DNA of 64,000 nucleotides from G963665215 sp963665215. Its GTDB lineage: Bacteria > Chloroflexota > Dehalococcoidia > Lucifugimonadales > CAUZJF01. Below, in pieces: positions 34,439 to 42,927 of the stretch (positions within the stretch are counted from its first letter, which is position 1; every line of letters starts with the position of its first letter). Both the position numbers and the translations under genes were made by a program. The DNA lies in contig CAXXWW010000006.1 in assembly GCA_963665215.2 (NCBI GenBank), positions 410,287 to 474,286 on the forward strand, read 5' to 3'. The notes below the pieces were generated by a model, which saw only the letters and a list, made by a program, of their open reading frames with translations, was not told the origin of the DNA and did no database searches.

Positions 34439-35587
34439 TTAGCCGGTCAGGTAGTCCGCCCACAGCTGCATCAGTGCGCGGCGGCGCTCGAATAGATCGG
34501 ACCTCGCGTAGGCCTGCTCGGTCGAGTTGCCCAGGATATGGGCAAGCGCCGCCTCTGAGACAGCCCAGGGGGTGTCCGTCTGCTCCAAGGTCCAGTTCTT
34601 GAAGCTGCTGCGGAATCCGTGCACGGTCGCTCGTTCCGCCAGGCCCGCTGAACGGAGAATCTTCGTCAGCGTCATGTCGGACATCGACGAACCCGGCTTC
34701 AGCGGCGACGGGAAGACCAGGCCGGTTTCATCGCGCAGGGCGGATGCTTTGCCAAGCAGATCGAGTGCCTGCCCGCTCAGGGGTACCCGGTGCTCCATGC
34801 CTGCTTTCATCCGCTCGGACGGTATTCGCCATACCTGGCCCGCAACGTCGATCTCGTCCCAGGTGGCGCCCCTGGCCTCACCGGAGCGCGCCGCCGTGAG
34901 AACCAGGAACCGGAAGCACAGCTTTGCGGGTATTGAGGCTTGGGATGCTTCGACGGTCTCGAGCGCCGACCCGACTTCCTGATAGGGCAGCGACCTGAGG
35001 TGTGCTTTTACCTTCGGCATAGGGGGCAACGCGCCGTCGATGGCTTCTCCCGCAGGGTTGGTCTCCATGAAGCCATGCGCCATTGCCCACCGGAAGACGG
35101 TCCTCATCCGTTGACGCACCCGCCTCGCCGTCTCCGGCCGGGTCGTCCATATCGGGGTGAGGACTCGCAGCACGTCCCCGCGGTCTATCCGGTCCAGGGG
35201 TGTGTTGCTCAGCGTCGGCATGGCGTGACGCTCCAGAGTCTGCATCCAGCTTGCGATGTGACTGGCGTTGCGCCAGCGGGGTTTGTTCGCCTCGTGGACG
35301 GTACAGGCGGCTTCTCTGAAGGTCGGCATCGCTGGCGCGCGCTTTTCGGCCAGAGGATCGCGGCCCTCCGCTACAGCACCCCGGTGATCCGCCGCCTTCT
35401 CGCGAGCTCCAGCCAGGCTTACGGACGGAAATCCGCCCAGGCCGATATCGCGCCGCCGTCCGTCGATGGTGATGCGCAGGACCCATGACTTGCGTCCCGC
35501 CCTGCTGATGTATAGGTGCAGGCCACCGCCATCGGAGTATCGCCCCGGTTCCTTGAGGACCTTGACCCGCGTCGCCGATAGTGCCAC
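34439..35587 (-). CDS. P4-type tyrosine recombinase (island integrase)
   Basis: About 382 residues from a GTG at 35587 (GGAGGGG upstream; gives the typical ALSATRVKVLKEPGRYSDGG start). An N-terminal DUF4102 domain (GGGLHLYISRAGRKSWVLRI) is followed by a SAM-like core-binding domain and the catalytic domain with Arg in LTAARSGEARGATWDEID, HGFRSSFKNW (His-x-x-Arg), a second His in ALAHILGNS and the Tyr in EQAYARSDLFERRR. All catalytic residues are present. It sits 160 bp from the 3' end of tRNA-Ala, the expected attachment site. Confidence 0.93.
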   Translation of the reverse strand: MALSATRVKVLKEPGRYSDGGGLHLYISRAGRKSWVLRITIDGRRRDIGLGGFPSVSLAGAREKAADHRGAVAEGRDPLAEKRAPAMPTFREAACTVHEANKPRWRNASHIASWMQTLERHAMPTLSNTPLDRIDRGDVLRVLTPIWTTRPETARRVRQRMRTVFRWAMAHGFMETNPAGEAIDGALPPMPKVKAHLRSLPYQEVGSALETVEASQASIPAKLCFRFLVLTAARSGEARGATWDEIDVAGQVWRIPSERMKAGMEHRVPLSGQALDLLGKASALRDETGLVFPSPLKPGSSMSDMTLTKILRSAGLAERATVHGFRSSFKNWTLEQTDTPWAVSEAALAHILGNSTEQAYARSDLFERRRALMQLWADYLTG

Positions 35588-35745
35588 AGAGGTCCCCTCC
35601 GTCACGAAAAGTTCCCACATATGTTACCACACTTGACGCGGGATACTGGGGGACACATGCGGCACGGATGGGACGCCTGTCAGCGTCGCTCAGCTACAAT
35701 ACAGGGGTCCTATGGGACAATACAGGACAGGGCCGGAATGGTTAG

Positions 35746-35821
35746 TGGTGGAGATAGGGGGACTCGAACCCCCAACCTCGGCATTGCGAACGCCGCGCTC
35801 TCCCAGTTGAGCTATATCCCC
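35746..35821 (-). tRNA. tRNA-Ala (anticodon CGC)
   Basis: On the minus strand: acceptor GGGGATA pairs with TATCTCC, D-arm AGCTCAACTGGGAGAGC, anticodon loop TTCGCAA within stem CGGCG/TGCCG, T-arm GGGGG-TTCGAGT-CCCCC, discriminator A and encoded CCA. The body is 73 nt (35749-35821) plus CCA. It is likely the attachment site of the adjacent integrase. Confidence 0.95.
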
Positions 35822-35881
35822 ACGCTCGAGGCTCATGCCGATTATAGTTGACGGGCTGGGGGTGTCAATGCGCCGAGAGGG

Positions 35882-36886
35882 ATGGGCGACGTGTTGGCGG
35901 GCAGATACGGAGTGATGTACACTTCCACTAGCAGCGAACCGCCGTTTCCGCCAGCTCGAGTTAGGAAGGGCACACCGATTTCAGCTCTCAGGCACCTCAT
36001 CAGCACCCGTCAGGTCGACCGCCCCTGGCTTGAGGAAGACCTTTTCCCTCTGGTCGAGCAGCTCAGGTCCGACGGTGCCCCCAGTACGGCCCTCGCGGGA
36101 CGCTCCCTCTACTGCCTCTTCTACGAACCGAGCTTCTTGACCCGCACCTCGTTCGAGCGCGCCATAGACCTGCTCGGGGGCTCCGCTCACCACACTGAGG
36201 ACGCCTCTCAGTTCTTCCCAGTTAAGTCGCCGAACTTCATCGACAACATCATGAACATGCTCGCAAGTCTCCACATCGACATCGTGGTGCTGAGGAGCAG
36301 CGATCCGCAAATAGTCGAGCGGGCGGCCGAGGCGGACGCCCTACCGATTATCAACGGCGGCAGCGGCGACGACCACCCGACGCAGGCCATGACGGATATC
36401 AATACCATCGGGCTGGAACTGGGTGGGGTCGATGGCGTCACCGTGGCGGTTGTGGGACGGCCCGATCACCGGAACGTAAGCGCCCTGCTTCGCGGGCTCG
36501 CCCTCTTCCGAGGCGTGAAGGTCCTCGTCGTGCCGTTCAGCGGCCAAGCGGACCCGGATGTCGTCCTATACTGCCAGGAACGAGGCGTTCAGATCGAGGA
36601 GGCGGGGATCGATGCCGTGCGGGAGGCCGACGTCGTGTACCTCAACGGCCCCCGAACGCTCGCGCACGTCCAGTTCCTCCAGGCCCGCGGCGCCTTCAAC
36701 CTGCGTATCGACAGCGACTTCATGGCGATGCTGAAGCCGCACTGCATCATACTCGATCCGATGCAACGCAGCGGGGACTTTCCCATAGAGGTGCAGGACC
36801 ACAGGCTAGCCTACTACCGGCAGGCCGAGAACTCGCTCTATGTCCGCATGGCCCTACTGACCAAGATGCTTGGCCTGCCGAGCTAG
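35882..36886 (+). CDS. Aspartate/ornithine carbamoyltransferase-like protein with altered carbamoyl-phosphate motif
   Basis: 334 residues with the two-domain carbamoyltransferase layout. FYEPSFLTRTSFERAIDLLG corresponds to the S-T-R-T-R loop, but the first Thr-Arg is replaced by Phe-Leu, removing the Arg that normally binds carbamoyl phosphate. GSGDDHPTQAMTDI retains the HPTQ motif, VAVVGRPDHRNVSALLRGLA begins the second domain, and the usual HPLPR is LDPMQR. ATCase makes carbamoyl-aspartate in pyrimidine synthesis; these changes suggest another substrate or a paralogue. No other pyrimidine gene is nearby. The start is uncertain (an internal ATG at 35915 is possible). Confidence 0.75.
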   Translation: MGDVLAGRYGVMYTSTSSEPPFPPARVRKGTPISALRHLISTRQVDRPWLEEDLFPLVEQLRSDGAPSTALAGRSLYCLFYEPSFLTRTSFERAIDLLGGSAHHTEDASQFFPVKSPNFIDNIMNMLASLHIDIVVLRSSDPQIVERAAEADALPIINGGSGDDHPTQAMTDINTIGLELGGVDGVTVAVVGRPDHRNVSALLRGLALFRGVKVLVVPFSGQADPDVVLYCQERGVQIEEAGIDAVREADVVYLNGPRTLAHVQFLQARGAFNLRIDSDFMAMLKPHCIILDPMQRSGDFPIEVQDHRLAYYRQAENSLYVRMALLTKMLGLPS

Positions 36887-36899
36887 CTTCCTTCGGCGT

Positions 36900-37787
36900 T
36901 CAGAAGAGGCTGCGCCCAGGGACCTTCACGCGCACCCTGTAGAGGGACGTCGAGGCGGTGATGAACAGGCTACGCAGGTCGTCGTCGCCCCAGATGAAGT
37001 TCGACACTGCCTCCGGCATGATGATCACGCCCAGACTCGTGGCGTCCGGAGCGAAACACTGGATGCCGCCGGGGCCTGTGGAGAAGAGGTTGCCCTGGCT
37101 GTCGATCTTCATACCATCGGCCACGCCCTCAAGCTCTCCTGTAAGCTCCGCCCAGACCCTGCCGTTCGAGACGCCGCCGTCCGCGTCGACGTCGTACACG
37201 CGGATCTGGTTCGTCATAGTGTCATTGACGAACAGCATCGTCTCGTCCAGGGAAAAGCACAGTCCGTTAGGCTGGTCAAAGTCCGATGCCAGGAGCGTCA
37301 GCTCCCCGCTATCTGGTTCGAGCCTATATAGTCCCCTGAAGTGGAGCTCCTGCTCGCGCGGCACGCCGTAGTACTCCATCCGCCCGAACGAGGGGTCGCT
37401 GAAGTAGATGGCGCCGTCACTCTTGACGATAAGGTCATTGGGGCTGTTCAGCTCCTTCCCCTCGTAATGCGTTGCGAGGACGGTGATGGACCCGTCGGAC
37501 TCCGTGCGGGTCACGCGGCTGGTGGCGTGCTCGCATGTGACGAGCCGGCCCTGCAGATCGTAGTAGTTTCCGTTCGCCTTGTTGCTGGGCTGCCGGAAGG
37601 CCTCCACGCCCCCGCCGGGCGTCCACCTCCTCATGATGTCGCCAGGCATGTCGCTGAATATCAAGTGCTTCTCTACGTGGTTCCAGATCGGCCCCTCGGT
37701 GAACATGAACCCTGTGCCGAGCTGCTCGATCACGACATCCGAGCCCACCACGTCCCGGAACCGCTCGTCGCGAATCTCCACGTTCAT
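36900..37787 (-). CDS. SMP-30/gluconolactonase-family sugar lactonase
   Basis: About 295 residues from the ATG at 37787 (AAGGAGGAG upstream), a six-bladed beta propeller. FTEGPIWNHVEKHLIFSDMP contains the metal-binding Glu. NKANGNYYDLQGRLVTCEHA, ELNSPNDLIVKSDGAIYFSD (Asn/Asp ligands), FDQPNGLCFSLDETMLFVND and EGVADGMKIDSQGNLFSTGP follow family order. The enzyme hydrolyses sugar lactones in the cytoplasm. It converges on the carbamoyltransferase gene with 13 bp between them. Confidence 0.9.
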   Translation of the reverse strand: MNVEIRDERFRDVVGSDVVIEQLGTGFMFTEGPIWNHVEKHLIFSDMPGDIMRRWTPGGGVEAFRQPSNKANGNYYDLQGRLVTCEHATSRVTRTESDGSITVLATHYEGKELNSPNDLIVKSDGAIYFSDPSFGRMEYYGVPREQELHFRGLYRLEPDSGELTLLASDFDQPNGLCFSLDETMLFVNDTMTNQIRVYDVDADGGVSNGRVWAELTGELEGVADGMKIDSQGNLFSTGPGGIQCFAPDATSLGVIIMPEAVSNFIWGDDDLRSLFITASTSLYRVRVKVPGRSLF

Positions 37788-37948
37788 CTGGCTCCTCCTT
37801 TGGTTCCCTTGGTGACGGCGATAATACCACGTAGCCCCACATACGCATAACCGGCGCACGAGGGGGTCGCCCTCTGCTACTCTAGTGGCGTCCAACAGCC
37901 TGATGGCCCACCGGCCCAGAAAGCCGAGGAGCCGCAGAGGAGGAAATC

Positions 37949-38680
37949 ATGAACATCATTATGGCCGGGTGCGAGTTCGCAGGTAAGACGACCCTTGCAG
38001 ACCTGATAGTGGAGTGGTGCGCGCACAACTTGGGAAGCAGCAGCCACTTCCACGACCACTTCACGATACCGTCGTCAGAGTTGACGGGCCAGGCTTCCGG
38101 GGAGTACAAGGCCGCCCACCCCCAGATCAAGGAGATGCTCCAGCGCTTCATGATCTCCTACCACGTCTCTGAGTCGTTCTACAGCAACGCCGACCATAAC
38201 CTGATGGGCGCTCACATAGAGGAGGCGGTGTACGCGCCGCTCTACTACGGTTACGGCGGGAAGGACAGCGGGGCTCCCACCCGTAGTCCCGAAGGCCAGC
38301 GAACTGAGCTGGCGCGCCACTACGAGGAGGAGATCCTGGAGCGGGCGCCGGAGGTAGTACTCGTGCTGGTCGAAGCCTCACCCGAAGTCATCAGGGAGCG
38401 CATGAGGGCCAATGTCTTCCCAGACGCCGAGACAACTGCAGCGCAGCAGCGCTCAAAGCCCTTCGGAGAGCCCACTCGGGGCGTGGTCCGCGAGGAGGAC
38501 GTCGCGCTGGTACTGGACAGGTTCCGGGAGGAGTTCGCCGCTTCGCTGATCAGGAACAAGATGGTGCTGGACACGACCTCCGCAACACCTCAGGAGACGC
38601 TGGCGGAGTTCGTGGAGAGGATGGTGCCGTTCTTCACTGGCGCCGACCGCGAACGAATGCGCTGTCAGGGCACTTGCTAG
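37949..38680 (+). CDS. P-loop nucleotide kinase-like protein
   Basis: 243 residues from the ATG at 37949 after GAGGAGG. Walker A IMAGCEFAGKTTLADLI (about residues 4-20), then LQRFMISYHVSESFYSNADH, EAVYAPLYYGYGGKDSG, EVVLVLVEASPEVIRERMRA and RGVVREEDVALVLDRFREEF resemble thymidylate-kinase or AAA_33-type kinases. The middle region, which would set the substrate, is not recognisable. Function beyond ATP-dependent phosphotransfer is unknown. Confidence 0.65.
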   Translation: MNIIMAGCEFAGKTTLADLIVEWCAHNLGSSSHFHDHFTIPSSELTGQASGEYKAAHPQIKEMLQRFMISYHVSESFYSNADHNLMGAHIEEAVYAPLYYGYGGKDSGAPTRSPEGQRTELARHYEEEILERAPEVVLVLVEASPEVIRERMRANVFPDAETTAAQQRSKPFGEPTRGVVREEDVALVLDRFREEFAASLIRNKMVLDTTSATPQETLAEFVERMVPFFTGADRERMRCQGTC

Positions 38681-38717
38681 AGTATTACACAGAGGCTGCC
38701 AAAGACGCGGCAGAATC

Positions 38718-38825
38718 TTGAGCGACGGTTTGAACGGCAGGGCGATTCTCGCACAGGGGCTGGTACGTGACTTCGGCAAGGTCCGGGCGGTCGACGGCGT
38801 GGTCACGTCCCGTCAAGTGGTGTAA
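38718..38825 (+). pseudogene. N-terminal stub of a DrrA-like ABC ATPase, cut by IS256
   Basis: SDGLNGRAILAQGLVRDFGK, VRAVDGV matches the first strand of ABC-2-type ATPases (consensus GLTKRFGxVRAVDGVSF), then runs into the IS256 end and stops at 38823-38825. No Walker motifs and no downstream half occur on the far side of the insertion, so most of the gene was deleted. Confidence 0.6.
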
Positions 38826-40165
38826 GAGTGCGTCATCCTGTTGATGTTGTTTAGGCGGCTGTCGCCTCCGCGAGGTCGGCCTCCGGAAGAGCTTCGTTGA
38901 AGGTCAGAATGGCGGGTGTGAGGTATCGACGGCCGACGGCCCATTCGTCGTGTTGCTCAGCCAGGACGGCGCCAACCAGGCGACGGACGGCTGGCCGGTT
39001 AGGGAAGATGCCCACCACATCGGTACGGCGCCGGATCTCCTTGTTGAGACGCTCCTGTGGGTTGTTGGACCAGAGCTTCTTCCAGTGGGGGACAGGGAAG
39101 CTGGAGAAGGCCAGGATGTCGGGTCCGGCCCCGTCCAGTAGAGAGGCGACCTGAGGGAAGCGGTCCTGGAGTTGATCGGTCACCCTGTCGAGTTGGGCGT
39201 GTACCTCATCGGGGGAGGGTTGCTGGTAGATGGTGCGGACCATGGTGGCCACCCAGGGCTGAGCACGCCTGGGGACCCGAGTGAGCAGGTTGGTCATGAA
39301 GTGGGTGCGGCACCGCTGCCAACTGGCTCCGCCGAAGACTGCGGCGATTGCGCCTCGGAGTCCCTGATGAGCGTCCGAGACCACCAGCTCCACCCCACTG
39401 AGGCCCCTGGCGGACAGCGAGCGTAGGAAGGCTAACCAGAAGGCGCCGTCTTCACTGGTGCCCACGTCCATCCCGATGATCTCCCGCTTGCCCTCGCCAT
39501 TGACCGCCGTCGCCACCACGACGCTGACGTTGACGATCCTGCCGGCCTCCCTGACCTTCTGGGTCAGTGCGTCCAGCCACAGGTAGGGATATGGCCCGCC
39601 GTCCAGCGGTCGGCCCAAGAAGCCCTCCACCACCACGTCGAGCTCCTGGCAGATGCGCGACACCTGGCTCTTGGAGATACCCTCACACCCCAGGGCCTTG
39701 ACCAGATCGTCCACCCGTCTCGTGGATACACCTTCCACGTAGGCCTGCTGGATCACAGCCAGCAGAGCTCGCTCGCTGCGACGCCGTGGCTCCAGCAGGC
39801 TCGGGAAGTAGCTCCCCTCTCTGAGCTTGGGAATGCGCAGGTCCATCGTTCCCACACGGGTATCCCACGCCCGGGACCGGTACCCGTTGCGCTGGGTCAC
39901 CCGCTCAGGGCTGCGTTCTCCATACTCAGCACCGATCCTCCCAGACACCTCCGCATCCATGATCCCTTCTACCAGCACTCTCAGTGCCTCCCGTAGAAAG
40001 TCCACGTCACCGTCCATTCCCTCCTTGCGCAATAGCTCCAGCAGGTCCATCCTTTCCTTGACCACCGTTGTCCTCCTTTTCTCGAGCTTCGTGTTTGCCC
40101 GCTAAGGATGACGCGGTGGTCTCTCTTTCTCCAGACCCTCTCCCTCTTACACCACTTCCTGGGAC
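38807..40165 (-). mobile_element. IS256-family element, copy 2 (intact)
   Basis: The ends GTCCCGTCAAGTGGTGTAAG and (reverse complement) GTCCCAGGAAGTGGTGTAAG form an inverted repeat of about 22 bp. The length is about 1,359 bp. Flanking GGTCAC is shared with the other copies of this subtype, so the true border may extend a few bases. No clear target duplication. Confidence 0.85.
38851..40065 (-). CDS. IS256-family transposase, copy 2
   Basis: 404 residues, intact: EVSGRIGAEYGERSPERVTQ, YPYLWLDALTQKV (Asp), VELVVSDAHQGLRGAIAAVF (Asp), WSNNPQERLNKEIRRRTDVV (Glu). Ends LPEADLAEATAA. Closely related to the 45.6- and 60.4-kb copies, so recent amplification is likely. Confidence 0.93.
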   Translation of the reverse strand: MVKERMDLLELLRKEGMDGDVDFLREALRVLVEGIMDAEVSGRIGAEYGERSPERVTQRNGYRSRAWDTRVGTMDLRIPKLREGSYFPSLLEPRRRSERALLAVIQQAYVEGVSTRRVDDLVKALGCEGISKSQVSRICQELDVVVEGFLGRPLDGGPYPYLWLDALTQKVREAGRIVNVSVVVATAVNGEGKREIIGMDVGTSEDGAFWLAFLRSLSARGLSGVELVVSDAHQGLRGAIAAVFGGASWQRCRTHFMTNLLTRVPRRAQPWVATMVRTIYQQPSPDEVHAQLDRVTDQLQDRFPQVASLLDGAGPDILAFSSFPVPHWKKLWSNNPQERLNKEIRRRTDVVGIFPNRPAVRRLVGAVLAEQHDEWAVGRRYLTPAILTFNEALPEADLAEATAA

Positions 40166-40211
40166 TCTACTTCCACCCCCAAGGATTTCCTTTCGGAACC
40201 ACTTGACCTAG

Positions 40212-40359
40212 GAGCCTGTCCGAGGATTCGTTCCTGGAGACGCAAAACGCCACGCAATAGCCTGTTTACAGCAATTTGGACTTTGTCGTGGAGTAATTAG
40301 CATCTTTACACTCCATTAATGACGCATATCGGTTAGAACATTGTTTCTCGGACAGACTC
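40212..40359. mobile_element. 148-bp MITE with IS1182-type ends and CTAG target duplication
   Basis: It starts GAGCCTGTCCGAGGATTCG and ends, reverse-complemented, GAGTCTGTCCGAGAAACAAT. Both match the ends of the IS1182 copies here (CAGCCCGTCCGAGGATTAT and CATCCCGTCCGAGAAACACG). CTAG flanks both sides (40208-40211 and 40360-40363). It has no coding capacity. Confidence 0.8.
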
Positions 40360-40452
40360 CTAGGGCTTCCCCCTAGTCGGAACCCGAACCCCTTTTTCGC
40401 AACGCCCTTAGATTAGTGGGAAAACTGTTTAGCTCAGAAGGAAAGGAGCGAT

Positions 40453-40848
40453 ATGCAATCCTTTCACCACATCCATCTCAAGAGCACGGAGCCCCACGAG
40501 ACCGCCGCGTGGTATGTAGAGATGTTCGGAGCAAAGATCGTTAGGGACATGCAAACGATGGTGATCTTGGAGTTGCCAGGCTCGGGGCCCAAGTTAGGTA
40601 TCTCGACGTCGACTCAAGGGGAGGTCCTTCCTCCTGGTTCGGCCGATCCTCATCTTGGCCTGGAGCATTTCGGCCTACAGACGGACGACCTCGATGGGCG
40701 GCTGGCCAAGGTCTTGAGTTGCTGGGACCTGCGCGGACTGTGGACAGCGAACGAATGGGAAAAGCTATAGGAGAGCCTGTGGAGAAGATCGCATTTGTCC
40801 CGCGCCCCGGACGATGTCCGCATCGAGCTGGTGCAGATACGATCGTAA
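40453..40848 (+). pseudogene. Glyoxalase/VOC-family protein with frameshifts
   Basis: HHIHLKSTEPHETAAWYVEM, FGAKIVRDMQTMVILELPGS and HLGLEHFGLQTDDLDGRLAK form the first part of a vicinal-oxygen-chelate domain with metal-binding His. The frame then shifts and stops at 40768-40770. Nearby the sequence resumes in other frames as EKIAFV and RAPDDVRIELVQIRS, the usual VOC C-terminus. At least two indels are needed. The ATG follows AAGGAAAGGAG. Confidence 0.7.
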
Positions 40849-41340
40849 CAGCGGCCGACCTCCACGGATCGCTCAATTATATTCCGCACGCACATAGGTT
40901 CATTGCTGCCACGGACGCACCCCGTGCGGCTACGCGCTCGTGGCTCTTCGCCTGACCCCGACATCTAGTTCAATTAGGTTAACATACCGTCGCGCTTCCG
41001 GCGAACACTGATGTTGACGGTCTTGCCGCTTGGCGGCCCAGCCCCTTCGGGTCGAAGGAGTCCACCCCGGATGTCGCCTCTACTTAAACGCTTGGTGTGA
41101 ATTGAAAAGCCGATAAGTTTAGAGGAAGGTATCTTAGCCCGTATTCCCGTTCGATGCCGCTCAGGTAGGTAACGTGGAACCCAACCCTGTGCGCCACCTC
41201 TTCTTGTGTTTACACCGGTGTGTAGTAGATAGGGCTTAACGTCCGAAAGACCACCATCTCTTCTTCTTAGAGCAAATTGTTCAAGAGACGCGCGGGCTGC
41301 TAACATGTTATGCCAACCCTAGGAGCGGAGGTCCGACGTC
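40849..41340. other. About 490 bp without a recognisable gene
   Basis: Only short frames without motifs occur, with no tRNA, terminator or repeat seen. Possibly decayed coding DNA. Confidence 0.4.
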
Positions 41341-41916
41341 GTGGCTATAGACCAGAACCAGGTACGGCTGACAGGAGAGAACTCGTTTGTCCGGCTTGCT
41401 GAGGCCGAGGGGGCAGACCCCACGACGCAGCTCAGCCACTGGCGCATACACATCTCGCCGGTGGGACCCGGCCACGCCCTCTTCCTGAAAAGCGAGCTCA
41501 CCGACAACGAGGTGAGGATCTACTCGGACAACATCGCCCTGGCGCGATGGCTCCAGGAGGACATAGAGGCATCAATGAGACCCGACTACACCGGCCTAAC
41601 CATCCCGGTAGTAGAGGCGGAATTCTTCCAATCGGGGGACGCCAGGTCATTCTGGACCGAAAGCGCCGAATCTGAGACGGACCTCATCACACTCACCTGG
41701 TATGACTTCGAGGACCCCTTCGTGATGACGGTGCCCCCCAGTGAGAACCCGGGGCAACCCCACGGGATCTATACCGTGCTGGTCCCGGCCCGCAGGGCCC
41801 AGGTGACAATAAATGGAGAGGTATCCGCAGGTGGGCCAACTCCCATGGAGATAGGTGGTAAAGCCGCCACCAGTTGCTGTCTGGCCCTCTCCGAGACCTG
41901 GGTAATCCCGCCTTAG
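41341..41916 (+). CDS. Conserved-looking hypothetical protein
   Basis: 191 residues from a GTG. AIDQNQVRLTGENSFVRLAE, WRIHISPVGPGHALFLKSEL, VRIYSDNIALARWLQEDIEA, LITLTWYDFEDPFVMTVPPS, HGIYTVLVPARRAQVTINGE. Beta-rich, no signal peptide, no catalytic motif recognised. The frame is long and even in composition, so it is likely real. GGAGG lies about ten bases before the start. Confidence 0.6.
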   Translation: MAIDQNQVRLTGENSFVRLAEAEGADPTTQLSHWRIHISPVGPGHALFLKSELTDNEVRIYSDNIALARWLQEDIEASMRPDYTGLTIPVVEAEFFQSGDARSFWTESAESETDLITLTWYDFEDPFVMTVPPSENPGQPHGIYTVLVPARRAQVTINGEVSAGGPTPMEIGGKAATSCCLALSETWVIPP

Positions 41917-42129
41917 ACCTGTGGGACGTTCGAGGCTCGCACGACAGGGCGACTGAGGTCCGTGGGAGCTCCCTTCGCGATGGGAAACATCGCTGACTGG
42001 TCTGACCGAGAGAGGCAACATCCACTCTAGTATCCGATCGGAAGAACTTGCGTCTCCCAGCCAACCCGGATCTACCTCAGACGCCGCAGTCGTGACACCG
42101 GCTCATTGCGAGCGATGTAGGCCGTCGCC

Positions 42130-42420
42130 TCGCCCTGATGAGGCGACATTCCATCGTGACCCCAATGAAGACTTGCTCATAGCTTTTCACTACACGTTGA
42201 ACGCCAACGGCCACCGTATCGCAGCGACAACTTCGGCCGGCCCAGAGACGACTTCGTACACCTATGACTAACTCATGCGACTGAACACCATAACGTATCC
42301 GGACGGCAGGATAGCCGATTTTGACCACGATCAACTAGACTAGGCAATCGTACTCGAATGACTATGACAACAGATGGTGGCGTTCAGGTCACACGCCAAG
42401 TCCGCGAACATTTCTGGGGA
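42130..42420 (+). pseudogene. RHS/YD-repeat protein relic
   Basis: FHYTLNANGHRIAATTSAGP, ETTSYTYD, stop, LMRLNTITYPDGRIADFDHD, QLD, stop, then in another frame GNRTRMTMTTDGGVQ. YTYDxLxRLxxITYPDGR and GNRTxMT are RHS-repeat signatures. Two stops and a shift mark it as a small remnant of a large wall-associated or toxin protein. Nothing else of it is visible in 42420-42780. Confidence 0.65.
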
Positions 42421-42783
42421 AGGTACAATGTGGCTATGGGCCTACATGGCAGCCTCATCTGGGAGTACCATTACCATCCCTCGAAGCTGTGGCGCTTGCG
42501 GGAGCGGATTCAGTGTATACTCGATACGCACGATTTCGAGGCTGGGGGGGCCGCCAAACTGGTACTGGGGAATAAAGAAAAAGCGCGAGGAAATGATCCC
42601 TGATTGGAGTTATCGGCCCGACAACCATAGCCGTCTGGCTGGTCCGGTTCTCACGGAGATATACGACGGGAGCCCACAGTTCAATCGAGCACAGGCTGAA
42701 GTTGCCCGAGAAGTACCGGTATGAGCGCGAGCTGGGTCATCCTACCATCGGCCGGGGCGAAGGCCGTGTGATTGCCGACTTGC

Positions 42784-42812
42784 AAGGCCCCGGATGCATC
42801 CGGGGCCTTTTC
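42784..42812 (+). terminator. Strong Rho-independent terminator
   Basis: AAGGCCCCGGAT and ATCCGGGGCCTT pair around GC (42784-42809) and end in TTTT. It sits upstream of the luciferase-like gene and insulates it from the RHS-relic region. Confidence 0.88.
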
Positions 42813-42927
42813 TGAACGAGTTCTGCCCCCAACCGCAATTTCATCCTGAAGACCTGCTGGGACGGAGAGGAATCCCCATTGATTCTATGATTGGGTGCGA
42901 CTCTGACGCGCCTTCAGGAGGACAGTA

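Noticed and set aside
40974..41306. 110-residue minus-strand frame
   Set aside because: Arg/Gly-rich without motif, start signal or neighbour support.
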